Part shown: in pieces, positions 5,717 through 11,796 of the stretch
Layout of the letters: each line of letters starts with the position of its first letter
Numbering within the stretch: position 1 is the first letter of the stretch
Assembly (NCBI GenBank): GCA_041685645.1
Contig: JAWLFI010000075.1
Coordinates: 1-11,796 of the forward strand
Direction: 5' to 3'
From: JAWLFI01 sp041685645
GTDB lineage: Bacteria > Bacteroidota > Bacteroidia > Chitinophagales > Saprospiraceae
Length of the DNA: 11,796 nucleotides
Made by a program: the position numbers and the translations under genes
The notes under the pieces: generated by a model
Database searches by the model: none
Told to the model about the DNA's origin: nothing
The model's input: only the letters and a program-made list of their open reading frames with translations

Positions 5717-7369
5717 ATGGCTAAAGAAATAAGTTTCGATACAAAAGCGAGACAAGAACTCAAAAAAGGAATTGATACGCTAGCCAATGCTGTCAAGGTA
5801 ACATTGGGACCCAAAGGGCGTAATGTAATTATTGACAAATCATTCGGTGCACCTCAAATTACGAAAGATGGTGTCACAGTGGCAAAGGAAATTGAATTAG
5901 AGCATCCCGTACAGAACATGGGTGCCCAAATGGTAAAAGAAGTGGCTTCAAAAACTGCTGATTTAGCAGGAGATGGCACCACGACAGCTACCGTTTTGGC
6001 TCAATCCATGGTGAGTGCCGGTATGAAATACGTCGTAGGTGGAGCCAACCCACTCGACCTTAAAAAGGGAATCGATATCGGTGTAAATGCCGTGATCGAA
6101 GATCTCAAGGCACAGAGCGAACTCATTGGAGATGACTTTGATAAGATTAAGCAAATTGGTGCCATTTCTGCCAATAATGATAACCAAATTGGTACTTTGA
6201 TTGCAGATGCAATGAAACGCGTGACCAAAGATGGTGTAATTACCGTTGAGGAAGCCAAGGGAACTGAGACTTATGTCGATGAAGTAATCGGAATGCAGTT
6301 CGACAGAGGTTACCTTTCTCCTTATTTTGTTACCGATTCAGAGAATATGGTAACCGAGTATGAAAATCCATTGATTCTGATTCACGACAAGAAAATTTCC
6401 AATATGCAGGATATCCTTCCTCTATTGGAGAAAGCTGTTGGTGCCGGTCGTCCACTATTGATGATTGCAGAAGATGTAGAGAGTCAGGCACTCGGCGTTC
6501 TCGTTGTAAACAAATTGCGCGGTCAATTGAAAGTGGTCGCTGTCAAAGCTCCAGGGTTTGGCGATCGCAGAAAGGCGATGTTAGAAGATATCGCTATTTT
6601 GACAGGAGGAACTGTTATCAGCGAAGAAAAAGGATTCAAACTCGAGAATGTCGAATTGGATCAACTGGGTTCTGCTGAAAAAATCACTATCGACAAAGAC
6701 AATACGACCATTGTCAATGGAAATGGTGAGCAAAGCATGATTGATTCGCGAATCAATCAAATCAAGCAGCAAATTGACACGACTACTTCCGATTACGATA
6801 AAGAGAAATTGCAGGAACGTCTGGCTAAATTAGCCGGTGGAGTTGCTGTTCTCTATGTCGGAGCAGCTACAGAGGTAGAGATGAAGGAGAAGAAAGACAG
6901 AGTGGATGATGCATTACATGCAACACGAGCAGCTGTTGAAGAAGGTATCGTCGCCGGTGGTGGTGTCGCTTTAGTGCGCGCTATTGCTAAGATTGAATCC
7001 TTAGAGATAGAAAATGAAGATCAGGGCATCGGAGTGCAAATCGTAAGGAAAGCACTTGAGGCTCCCCTGAGAGCAATCGTCGAAAATGCCGGACATGAAG
7101 GGTCTATCGTACTCCAGGAAGTACTGAATAACAAAGGTGCGTATGGATTCAACGCCAGAACAGGCGTTTACGAAGACTTGAAGGAAGCTGGTGTCATCGA
7201 TCCAACCAAAGTGACTCGAATAGCTCTTGAGAATGCAGGCTCTATTGCCGGCATGATTTTGACTACTGAATGTGTCATCAACGATAAAGCGGATGACAAT
7301 GATGATGATCACGGTGGTGGAATGCCAGGTGGTGGCGGAATGCCAGGTGGCATGGGCGGCATGATGTAA
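5717..7369 (+). CDS. groEL: Chaperonin GroEL (Hsp60)
   Basis: This 550-residue protein forms the two-ring ATP-driven folding chamber with GroES. All nucleotide-site motifs are present: VTLGPKGRNV near residues 28-37, KDGVTVAKEIEL near 50-61, the AGDGTTTATVLA loop near 85-96, and the VGAATEVEMKEKKDRVDDALHATRAA region, which carries the catalytic aspartate, followed by EEGIVAGGG. The C-terminus is an acidic DDNDDDH stretch followed by a Gly-Gly-Met-Pro tail ending GGMGGMM, the flexible chamber-floor tail typical of GroEL. Length and start fit the family. An A-rich stretch just before the ATG replaces a Shine-Dalgarno sequence. It is the only groEL in the window. A strong terminator follows. Confidence 0.98.
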   Translation: MAKEISFDTKARQELKKGIDTLANAVKVTLGPKGRNVIIDKSFGAPQITKDGVTVAKEIELEHPVQNMGAQMVKEVASKTADLAGDGTTTATVLAQSMVSAGMKYVVGGANPLDLKKGIDIGVNAVIEDLKAQSELIGDDFDKIKQIGAISANNDNQIGTLIADAMKRVTKDGVITVEEAKGTETYVDEVIGMQFDRGYLSPYFVTDSENMVTEYENPLILIHDKKISNMQDILPLLEKAVGAGRPLLMIAEDVESQALGVLVVNKLRGQLKVVAVKAPGFGDRRKAMLEDIAILTGGTVISEEKGFKLENVELDQLGSAEKITIDKDNTTIVNGNGEQSMIDSRINQIKQQIDTTTSDYDKEKLQERLAKLAGGVAVLYVGAATEVEMKEKKDRVDDALHATRAAVEEGIVAGGGVALVRAIAKIESLEIENEDQGIGVQIVRKALEAPLRAIVENAGHEGSIVLQEVLNNKGAYGFNARTGVYEDLKEAGVIDPTKVTRIALENAGSIAGMILTTECVINDKADDNDDDHGGGMPGGGGMPGGMGGMM

Positions 7370-7392
7370 AATTCGCTCATCGCATAAATTTC

Positions 7393-7425
7393 AAGCCCTT
7401 TGCAGTACTGCAAAGGGCTTTTTTT
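7393..7425 (+). terminator. Intrinsic terminator after groEL
   Basis: AAGCCCTTTGCA (7393-7404) pairs perfectly with TGCAAAGGGCTT (7409-7420) around a GTAC loop. The T run at 7419-7425 follows the stem directly. This ends the groESL transcript. Confidence 0.95.
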
Positions 7426-7507
7426 ATTAGTAACTGCATCGAGGCAACCCGAAAATGAAAGCACTTTTCTGCCTAAGGTGTTGGAATAAATCGGATCAAC
7501 ATTCTTT

Positions 7508-7524
7508 ATCATAAAGTTTATGAT
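7508..7524. promoter_or_regulatory. 17-bp palindrome upstream of the CHAT gene
   Basis: ATCATAAA and TTTATGAT form perfect 8-bp arms around a single G. The length and symmetry fit a dimeric repressor or activator site. It lies about 97-113 nt before the preferred start of the CHAT gene (49-65 nt before the alternative one). Confidence 0.45.
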
Positions 7525-7532
7525 GATCCGGG

Positions 7533-7554
7533 CTAATTTTTGCTCCAAAATTAG
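7533..7554. promoter_or_regulatory. Stem-loop overlapping a possible -7 element before the CHAT gene
   Basis: CTAATTTT (7533-7540) and AAAATTAG (7547-7554) are perfect 8-bp arms around TGCTCC. AATTTTTG at 7535-7542 is one mismatch from TAnnTTTG, so the hairpin may overlap the promoter. I see no good -33 element, so the promoter call is weak. Confidence 0.35.
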
Positions 7555-7620
7555 TGATCGCCCATTCAGCCTATGGAATATAGCCCGAAAATTTTTATAT
7601 TGATTAAAATTTTTGTGGTT

Positions 7621-10335
7621 ATGATTCTCCGTATTAACTTATTTATTCTTTGTTCCCATTTATTTTGCTCACTTTCCTTTGCCCAGCAAGAGGGTTCGAC
7701 ATCCGCCTTCCCAGTTACCCTAATGGATTGCGTGGCAAAAATAGATAGCTCATTCTCCGACACGAGCATCAACGCTCAACAGTGGATAGATTCCGCTCAA
7801 TGGATTTTCGAAAACCGCAAGCTCCGCGACTCTTCTGCACTCCTACCCTACTATTGTAAACTCGGAAAGCATTTACATAAAAACAAGAAGTACAAAGACG
7901 CTATACAAGTGATGGAAGACGGCTTGCAATACAGCCATCACCTTCCTCCGGACCAGCAAGAGCAAAAATGTAAATGCTTATATCAAGTCGGTCAGGCAGC
8001 AGCTTCCTCCCGCATGAAGGACAGGACGATTTCGTATTACGAGCTCGCCTTCTCTTGCATAAAGAATGTCCCGTCTCCAGACCTGAAAGCGATTACAGAT
8101 ATTCGAACCACGCTCATCAATTATTTATATAATGTAGATATCTATGACAAGGCGATTGAACTCTCCTACGATCAAATCGCTGATTATGAAACACTACAAC
8201 CCCCGCCGGAACAATACCTGGAATTGTACACTAATTTAGCCCTCTGCTATATGTATATCGATCAGGAAGAAAAAGCGGCTACGATATTGAAGAAAGGAAA
8301 TCCCTACCTCCAAAAAATTAAAGGAAAGGGACTGACTCAAGATCTCGTTCGATTTAGAGGTGCACATATTTTGCTCTTACAGAAAGATAATGATAACCGA
8401 GAAGATGTGATTGACTATCTCGACGAATGGGCTAGAGACTTTCACGCCCGCGAATCTTCAACCAGGGAGAAAATCAACTTTTATTATCGACAGGCCGGTT
8501 ACCGGGCTCTTTCCTTTCAATACAAGGAAGCCCTCGAGGCCGCTGATAGGCTCGCTGCATACAATTTAGTCCGCGATAGTCTGGGGCGCTTGCTCGTACC
8601 CGAAATAGTAAAACCGAATCATGCGCACTACTATAACCTGCTGCGCGCCGAAATTGCTCATAAACTATATTTGCAAGAAGGAGACACTTCCATATTGAGA
8701 AAGAGTATTGAGAGTATCAATGCTAATTTCAAAATTTATGACTATCATCGAAGGACATCCTTTGATATGTCATCGCGATTGGGAAAATTAGAAGATATCT
8801 ACTCCTCAGTGCAATGGGCCAGTGTTTTTTATTGGACGGCACTACAGGAAAACCTAATCGATCAGAATGAATTTTGGCGTTTATCCGAGACTCAACGCAG
8901 TGCTCACCTCAGAGAGTTTAAGTACAGCCGGGAGCTCTCAGAAATATATAGCGAACTTGACTCCAGTCTATTAATTGCTGAGCAGAATCTACTGGACAGC
9001 CTTCACCGTTTCCAAAGAAAAAGTAAATCCCCTCAGTCAAATCGTGCGAAATACCACCAAAAACTCTCGCAGATTATGAGTGATTTGTTTGATTTACAAC
9101 AAAAAATAGGAGAAGAGCATCCCGATTATTACAATCAACGCCTGAAAAGAAAATACCCCGCACTAGACAGCCTACAAACTGCATTGTCTCCACAACAAGC
9201 ACTCATCGAATTCATGGTCGGTCCCGCTTTTAATGGTCGACGCTCTATCTACGCTTTTGTTATAAGCAATACCAATATTGAAATTATTCAACTAAAATCT
9301 AAAAGCCTTAATCAAGAAGTAATTTCATGGTATCATTTGTTGAATAAAAACCCTCTAAGCTATAATAACAAAGATGAGTTGGTAGATCATATGAGGCAAA
9401 TGGATAGTCTGGGTGTGAAAATTCGAAAAACCCTCCTCGACAGTCTGGATATCTACGGATTTTCTGAGTGGATTATCGTTCCACACCAATTTCTGCACTA
9501 TATACCCTTCTCCGCACTGCCCCTCCGGGATACGCTGTCCAATTCCATCAGTTCAGCAGGAACTGCCCTGAGAGTCATTGATCGGCACCAGCTGACCTAT
9601 GCCTACTCGGCACAATGGTGGATTGAGGGACGTGAGCAAAGTTCCCATCAAAATCCATCTAAAGGCTGGATACTTTTGCCCGAGCAAAAAGAATCTGAAA
9701 TTGCTGTCGGCTTTCAGGAAGTTCAACAATCCTTTGATGATGGATCCTGGTCTTCCGTCTTTCCGGCCCGGGAAAATATGCGCGAAAAACTCAAAACAAA
9801 GCACACAGACCTTTTATACATTGCAGCTCACGCCAAGTACAGGGAGGATTCAGATGAAACCTATATTTATTTCGATCGCGAAAATCCAACCAAAAGCCGC
9901 GAAATTAGTCGCTGGCCACTACAACAAAAGCAAGTTGTTCTCGCCGCTTGTGAAGGACAAATGGGAACGGACTCTCCGGCAGAAGGCTTGATGGGACTTA
10001 GCTATTACTTCGCAGCCGGGGGCGCTCAATCCATAACCGGAGCACTTTGGGAAGTGCCCGATAAAAGCACCTCAGATATTTTGCATCCCAAACATTATTC
10101 CTACTTGCAGATGGGAGCCAAAGAAATTCAGGAAAATATCATTCGATATAAAGCGAAAGCAGAACCCCTTAGACAGCTTCCCTATTTCTGGGCCGCCTTT
10201 TGCACCTTTGAACAAGCCGAAGCAGCTGCAGAGCAACAGGTCCTCAGATCCTCAAATTACTTGATTCCCCTTATCGTCGTGGGTGCTGCATACTTGATAT
10301 TCGTCCTGCTTCTGATTTGGAAAAAGAAATTATAA
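7621..10335 (+). CDS. Exported TPR-CHAT domain protein (caspase-like fold) with C-terminal membrane anchor
   Basis: This is a 904-residue protein. A signal peptide (residues 1-21, ending SLSFA before QQ) is followed by a helical TPR-like solenoid (about 45-340) and a coiled-coil-like segment (about 420-510). The CHAT domain (about 527-870) shares its fold with caspases and separase. Both putative catalytic residues are present: H737 in IAAHAKY and C777 in LAACEGQ, followed by SPAEGLMGLSYYFAAGGAQSI. One membrane helix (881-900) ends in KKKL, so the bulk should face the periplasm. The substrate is unknown. I prefer the ATG at 7621 because it gives a clean signal peptide. The in-frame ATG at 7573 adds 16 residues and makes an overlong hydrophobic stretch split by Arg; a reader may see it annotated from there (920 residues). 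The gene stands alone, bounded by the groEL terminator and a non-coding region. Confidence 0.88.
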   Translation: MILRINLFILCSHLFCSLSFAQQEGSTSAFPVTLMDCVAKIDSSFSDTSINAQQWIDSAQWIFENRKLRDSSALLPYYCKLGKHLHKNKKYKDAIQVMEDGLQYSHHLPPDQQEQKCKCLYQVGQAAASSRMKDRTISYYELAFSCIKNVPSPDLKAITDIRTTLINYLYNVDIYDKAIELSYDQIADYETLQPPPEQYLELYTNLALCYMYIDQEEKAATILKKGNPYLQKIKGKGLTQDLVRFRGAHILLLQKDNDNREDVIDYLDEWARDFHARESSTREKINFYYRQAGYRALSFQYKEALEAADRLAAYNLVRDSLGRLLVPEIVKPNHAHYYNLLRAEIAHKLYLQEGDTSILRKSIESINANFKIYDYHRRTSFDMSSRLGKLEDIYSSVQWASVFYWTALQENLIDQNEFWRLSETQRSAHLREFKYSRELSEIYSELDSSLLIAEQNLLDSLHRFQRKSKSPQSNRAKYHQKLSQIMSDLFDLQQKIGEEHPDYYNQRLKRKYPALDSLQTALSPQQALIEFMVGPAFNGRRSIYAFVISNTNIEIIQLKSKSLNQEVISWYHLLNKNPLSYNNKDELVDHMRQMDSLGVKIRKTLLDSLDIYGFSEWIIVPHQFLHYIPFSALPLRDTLSNSISSAGTALRVIDRHQLTYAYSAQWWIEGREQSSHQNPSKGWILLPEQKESEIAVGFQEVQQSFDDGSWSSVFPARENMREKLKTKHTDLLYIAAHAKYREDSDETYIYFDRENPTKSREISRWPLQQKQVVLAACEGQMGTDSPAEGLMGLSYYFAAGGAQSITGALWEVPDKSTSDILHPKHYSYLQMGAKEIQENIIRYKAKAEPLRQLPYFWAAFCTFEQAEAAAEQQVLRSSNYLIPLIVVGAAYLIFVLLLIWKKKL

Positions 10336-10336
10336 C

Positions 10337-10369
10337 AAAAAAAAAGCTAGCCATCTTTCGACGACTAGC
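10337..10369 (-). terminator. Minus-strand intrinsic terminator, copy A
   Basis: Read on the minus strand, GCTAGTCGTC (10369-10360), a GAAA loop and GATGGCTAGC (10355-10346) form a 10-bp stem with two G-U wobbles, followed by nine U. On the plus strand those wobbles become A-C mismatches and there is no T run after the stem. The orientation is therefore minus. It begins 2 nt after the CHAT stop codon. Confidence 0.85.
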
Positions 10370-10407
10370 CAACAACAAATTGTAATCCTATGAACAATGG
10401 TTCAAAA

Positions 10408-10529
10408 TTCTCAAGATATCGGTTCGCTCTCAGCGATGTAAAACCTATAAACCAATATTAGGTGATGAGTATCCCTCTCATCATTCATAATCCCATGAAT
10501 TGCATATTGAGGAACCGATATTTTGAGAA
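10408..10529. repeat. Long-range inverted repeat of candidate RNA A
   Basis: Arms 10408-10425 and 10512-10529 match over 18 positions with one G-U (17 Watson-Crick pairs) and enclose 86 nt. With C10530 bulged, five more pairs can form (CAAAA 10403-10407 with TTTTG 10531-10535). This competes with the hairpin at 10529-10550, so two exclusive folds are possible. Confidence 0.75.
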
Positions 10530-10655
10530 CTTTTGTTCTTTAACAAAAGTGAATCATTGATCTCTGCTACAATGATAAGACGCTTTTTAACTGTTCTCAA
10601 ATACATAAAAAGCGCTATGTAATATATTTTTTATTTCTATGTGATTCTAACTTGC

Positions 10656-10671
10656 TGTTAATCAATTAACA
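10656..10671. repeat. 16-bp palindrome
   Basis: TGTTAAT and ATTAACA are perfect 7-bp arms around CA. It overlaps TAGATTTG on the minus strand (10677-10670), so it could be an operator at a promoter for candidate RNA A. Function is not shown. Confidence 0.4.
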
Positions 10672-10792
10672 AATCTATTTATAAGGCTGATTTGTGAATT
10701 TTTTTCGAGCTTTCAAGCCTAAATTCTCTTTCAAAACTCGATGTTTTCTTTTTCCTCATCATCCGGCCATTGAAAAGCACGAACAAGAATCG

Positions 10793-10828
10793 AAAAAAAG
10801 CTAGCCATCCTAACCAGGGATGACTAGC
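10793..10828 (-). terminator. Minus-strand intrinsic terminator, copy B
   Basis: On the minus strand, GCTAGTCATCC (10828-10818), loop CTGGTTA and GGATGGCTAGC (10810-10800) form an 11-bp stem with one G-U wobble, followed by seven U. The 3' arm and U-tract are nearly identical to copy A at 10337, while the 5' arm differs at a position where pairing is kept (G-U in A, A-U in B). Confidence 0.85.
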
Positions 10829-10969
10829 GTTAACAACTTATAATCCCATGAACCGAAAATTTCCAAAAAATGCCTCTCATACTTAAAAGGCAACCTTAAA
10901 CCAATAAACCAGACAGTTAACCAATAAACTATCAAAACCTTTTCCAAAGTCATGAAGGGCATTTTCTGG
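10793..10969 (-). ncRNA. Candidate structured RNA B (paralog of A)
   Basis: From the 3' end it repeats the plan of copy A: terminator (10793-10828), TTCATGGGATTA box (10852-10841), a 5-bp hairpin at 10871-10892 (TGCCT/AGGCA, different sequence from A), then a GGTTTAAGGTT tract (10902-10892) like the one in A. A long-range stem joins 10863-10874 and 10958-10969 (11 Watson-Crick pairs and one that is G-U on minus, A-C on plus), enclosing 83 nt. A possible minus-strand promoter lies further upstream: TTG (11118-11116), 21 nt, TATGTTTA (11094-11087). If used, the RNA would be near 290 nt. Its true 5' end is uncertain. I do not recognise the family. Confidence 0.38.
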
Positions 10970-11079
10970 ACTAAATCCTTTGATCTAGCGTATTCTTTCG
11001 TCCTATACTTCAAAGATGAAGCATTTCCAGACCGAGAACAAATACAAAAACAGAGCAATGTTATATTTTTATTTATATA

Positions 11080-11095
11080 ATATGTTTAAACATAT
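11080..11095. repeat. 16-bp perfect palindrome
   Basis: ATATGTTTAAACATAT is fully self-complementary. It overlaps the possible minus-strand -7 element of candidate RNA B (TATGTTTA at 11094-11087), in the same relative place as the palindrome at 10656-10671 of unit A. Confidence 0.45.
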
Positions 11096-11441
11096 ACCAC
11101 AATTAGCGCTTATTTCAATTTCTTAGCACCTTATTGTGAAACTTTTGTTCCTTTCTGCTCTATTTCGGCCGATAAATACTCCCGTCAATAAATTCCAAAA
11201 GTCTACCAAAGTGTCGCGAAGGCGACATTATCTCGTCGATTGAGAAAAATTAGCTGGCTGAAAGCAGAAGACTTTGGGGTTGGAATTCATTGGTTTCAAT
11301 GTCTCGGCCGGTCACTCCGGCTTCCGTCAATAAGCAGGGACGATTGATGTCGCTTGCGCATCAATTTATTCCCTATTTTGTCTTAGAGCGATTGATGTGA
11401 TGCCGCAGCCACCATACACCGAGCAATAACCCCGAAAGAAT
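11096..11441. other. Non-coding stretch with several short stem-loops
   Basis: I see no credible gene here. Short perfect hairpins occur at 11212-11227 (TGTCGC/GCGACA, GAAG loop), 11288-11301 (CATTG/CAATG), 11317-11331 (GCCGG/CCGGC) and 11336-11374 (AGGGA plus ATTGATG pairing with CATCAAT plus TCCCT). CGATTGATGT also occurs twice (11341-11350 and around 11389-11397). None is followed by a convincing T run on either strand, so a terminator for the peroxidase gene is not evident. Confidence 0.4.
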
Positions 11442-11796
11442 TTATTGAAAAGGATTTGAAACATCCGGGTTTTGAATCGCAGCGGTATCCGTTAGTGTAT
11501 GTAGAAACGCAATTAAATCCAATTTCTGTTGTTCACTCAGGCCCAGCGGACGAATCAAAGGATCTTTATTTTCAGCAGGATGCCCCCCACTGTTGTAGTG
11601 ATCGACGACCTCTTCCAGACTTTGCAGTGATCCGTCGTGCATATAAGGTGTCCGCAATGCAATATTCCGCAAAGATGGCGCTCTCATCCTCCCGTTATCG
11701 AAAAATCGACCGGTGATTTTTCCCCGACCCAAATCTTCAAAATCCAAATCACCCATGTCCTCCTGCAGTCCGTTATTGAAATACTCATTCGTCGTA
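11442..11796 (-). CDS. Cytochrome c peroxidase / MauG-family diheme protein, C-terminal part
   Basis: The frame is open from the right edge on the minus strand to a TAA at 11444-11442, giving about 117 residues. An ATG at 11756 lies inside the domain and is not the true start, because the codons upstream of it (TTNEYFNNGLQED) continue the family sequence. The fragment contains GRFFDNGRMRAPSLRNIALRTPYMHDGS, SLEEVVDHYNSGG and a terminal LIAFLHTLTD helix. These are the usual closing segments of bacterial diheme peroxidases, which reduce H2O2 with electrons from cytochromes in the periplasm. The Met in PYMHDGS matches the distal-ligand position I know for the high-potential heme. Both CxxCH heme motifs and any signal peptide lie outside the window, so peroxidase and MauG-like oxidase cannot be told apart. 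It converges on the CHAT gene. Confidence 0.93.
   Translation of the reverse strand, partial: TTNEYFNNGLQEDMGDLDFEDLGRGKITGRFFDNGRMRAPSLRNIALRTPYMHDGSLQSLEEVVDHYNSGGHPAENKDPLIRPLGLSEQQKLDLIAFLHTLTDTAAIQNPDVSNPFQ

Larger units (their letters stand above)
10337..10614 (-). ncRNA. Candidate structured RNA A (unassigned family)
   Basis: No coding sense is visible here, but pairing is dense. A 5-bp hairpin sits at 10424-10436 (TCGCT/AGCGA). An 18-bp long-range stem joins 10408-10425 and 10512-10529 and encloses a 7-bp hairpin at 10463-10483. Perfect hairpins follow at 10529-10550 (9 bp, CTTT loop), 10553-10576 (7 bp) and 10581-10614 (9 bp). The 3' end would be the minus-strand terminator at 10337-10369, preceded by TTCATAGGATTA (10394-10383). 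The small hairpin at 10424-10436 and the long stem share bases, so they are alternatives. The long stem has a G-U pair on the plus strand that would be C-A on minus, so strand is not settled. The 5' end is unknown; TAGATTTG on minus at 10677-10670 is a possible -7 element without a clear partner. Copy B at 10793 has the same plan. Confidence 0.4.

Noticed and set aside
10390..10461. 23-codon plus-strand frame starting at the TAATCCTATGAA box
   Set aside because: The equivalent frames at the other two boxes differ in sequence and length (12 codons at 10848), so the peptide is not conserved between copies.
10810..11058. 82-codon minus-strand reading frame with a hydrophobic stretch
   Set aside because: It ends inside the minus-strand terminator hairpin and overlaps the candidate RNA B. 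The matching frame in copy A has an early stop, and the peptide resembles nothing I know.
11336..11374. Terminator for the peroxidase gene
   Set aside because: The stem is good but has an asymmetric internal loop and no T run follows on the minus strand.
10336..11441. CRISPR array, IS element or tRNA/rRNA gene in the non-coding region
   Set aside because: There are no regularly spaced identical repeats, no transposase frame, no terminal inverted repeats with target duplication, and no cloverleaf or rRNA-like sequence.

Overview
The window looks like chromosomal DNA from a Bacteroidota bacterium, most likely near the Saprospiria/Lewinella-type lineages. The clues are a TTG-N20-TAnnTTTG promoter of the Bacteroidota type, almost no Shine-Dalgarno sequences, an LptE starting with the Bacteroidota-style Cys-Tyr-Ser-Phe segment, and the gene order miaB, sigma-54 activator, lptE, TPR-tailed protein, secG, groES, groEL. 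The lineage below phylum is inference.

Layout. 1-336 (minus): the first 112 codons of aroE, running off the left edge. 337-483: divergent intergenic region with the miaB promoter. 484-5151 (plus): a tight operon of miaB, a sigma-54-type AAA+ activator, lptE, a lysine-rich hypothetical protein and secG. Two junctions overlap and the gaps are 3-6 nt. A textbook terminator closes it (5180-5212). 5213-5403: the groES regulatory region, with distant inverted repeats, a sigma-54-like -24/-12 sequence and a leader palindrome. 5404-7369: groES-groEL, closed by a strong terminator (7393-7425). 7426-7620: two inverted repeats ahead of the next gene. 7621-10335: a large exported TPR-CHAT protein with a C-terminal membrane anchor. 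10336-11441: 1.1 kb with no credible protein gene. 11442-11796 (minus): the C-terminal part of a diheme cytochrome c peroxidase (MauG/CcpA family), cut by the right edge.

How the genes fit together. The first operon joins tRNA modification (MiaB), outer-membrane LPS assembly (LptE) and inner-membrane protein export (SecG) to a sigma-54 activator. That activator lies 2.2 kb upstream of a groES promoter region whose layout suits sigma-54 control, so it is a candidate regulator of groESL. GroES and GroEL form the chaperonin. The CHAT protein keeps both putative caspase-like catalytic residues and appears to face the periplasm.

Most interesting region. 10336 to about 11100 holds two diverged tandem copies of one architecture. 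Each has a minus-strand intrinsic terminator with the same 3' arm and U-tract, a conserved TTCATRGGATTA box just before it, a small hairpin whose sequence differs but still pairs, and a long-range stem around 83-86 nt whose arms also differ but still pair. Preserved pairing without preserved sequence suggests two paralogous structured RNAs. I cannot name a known RNA family for them.
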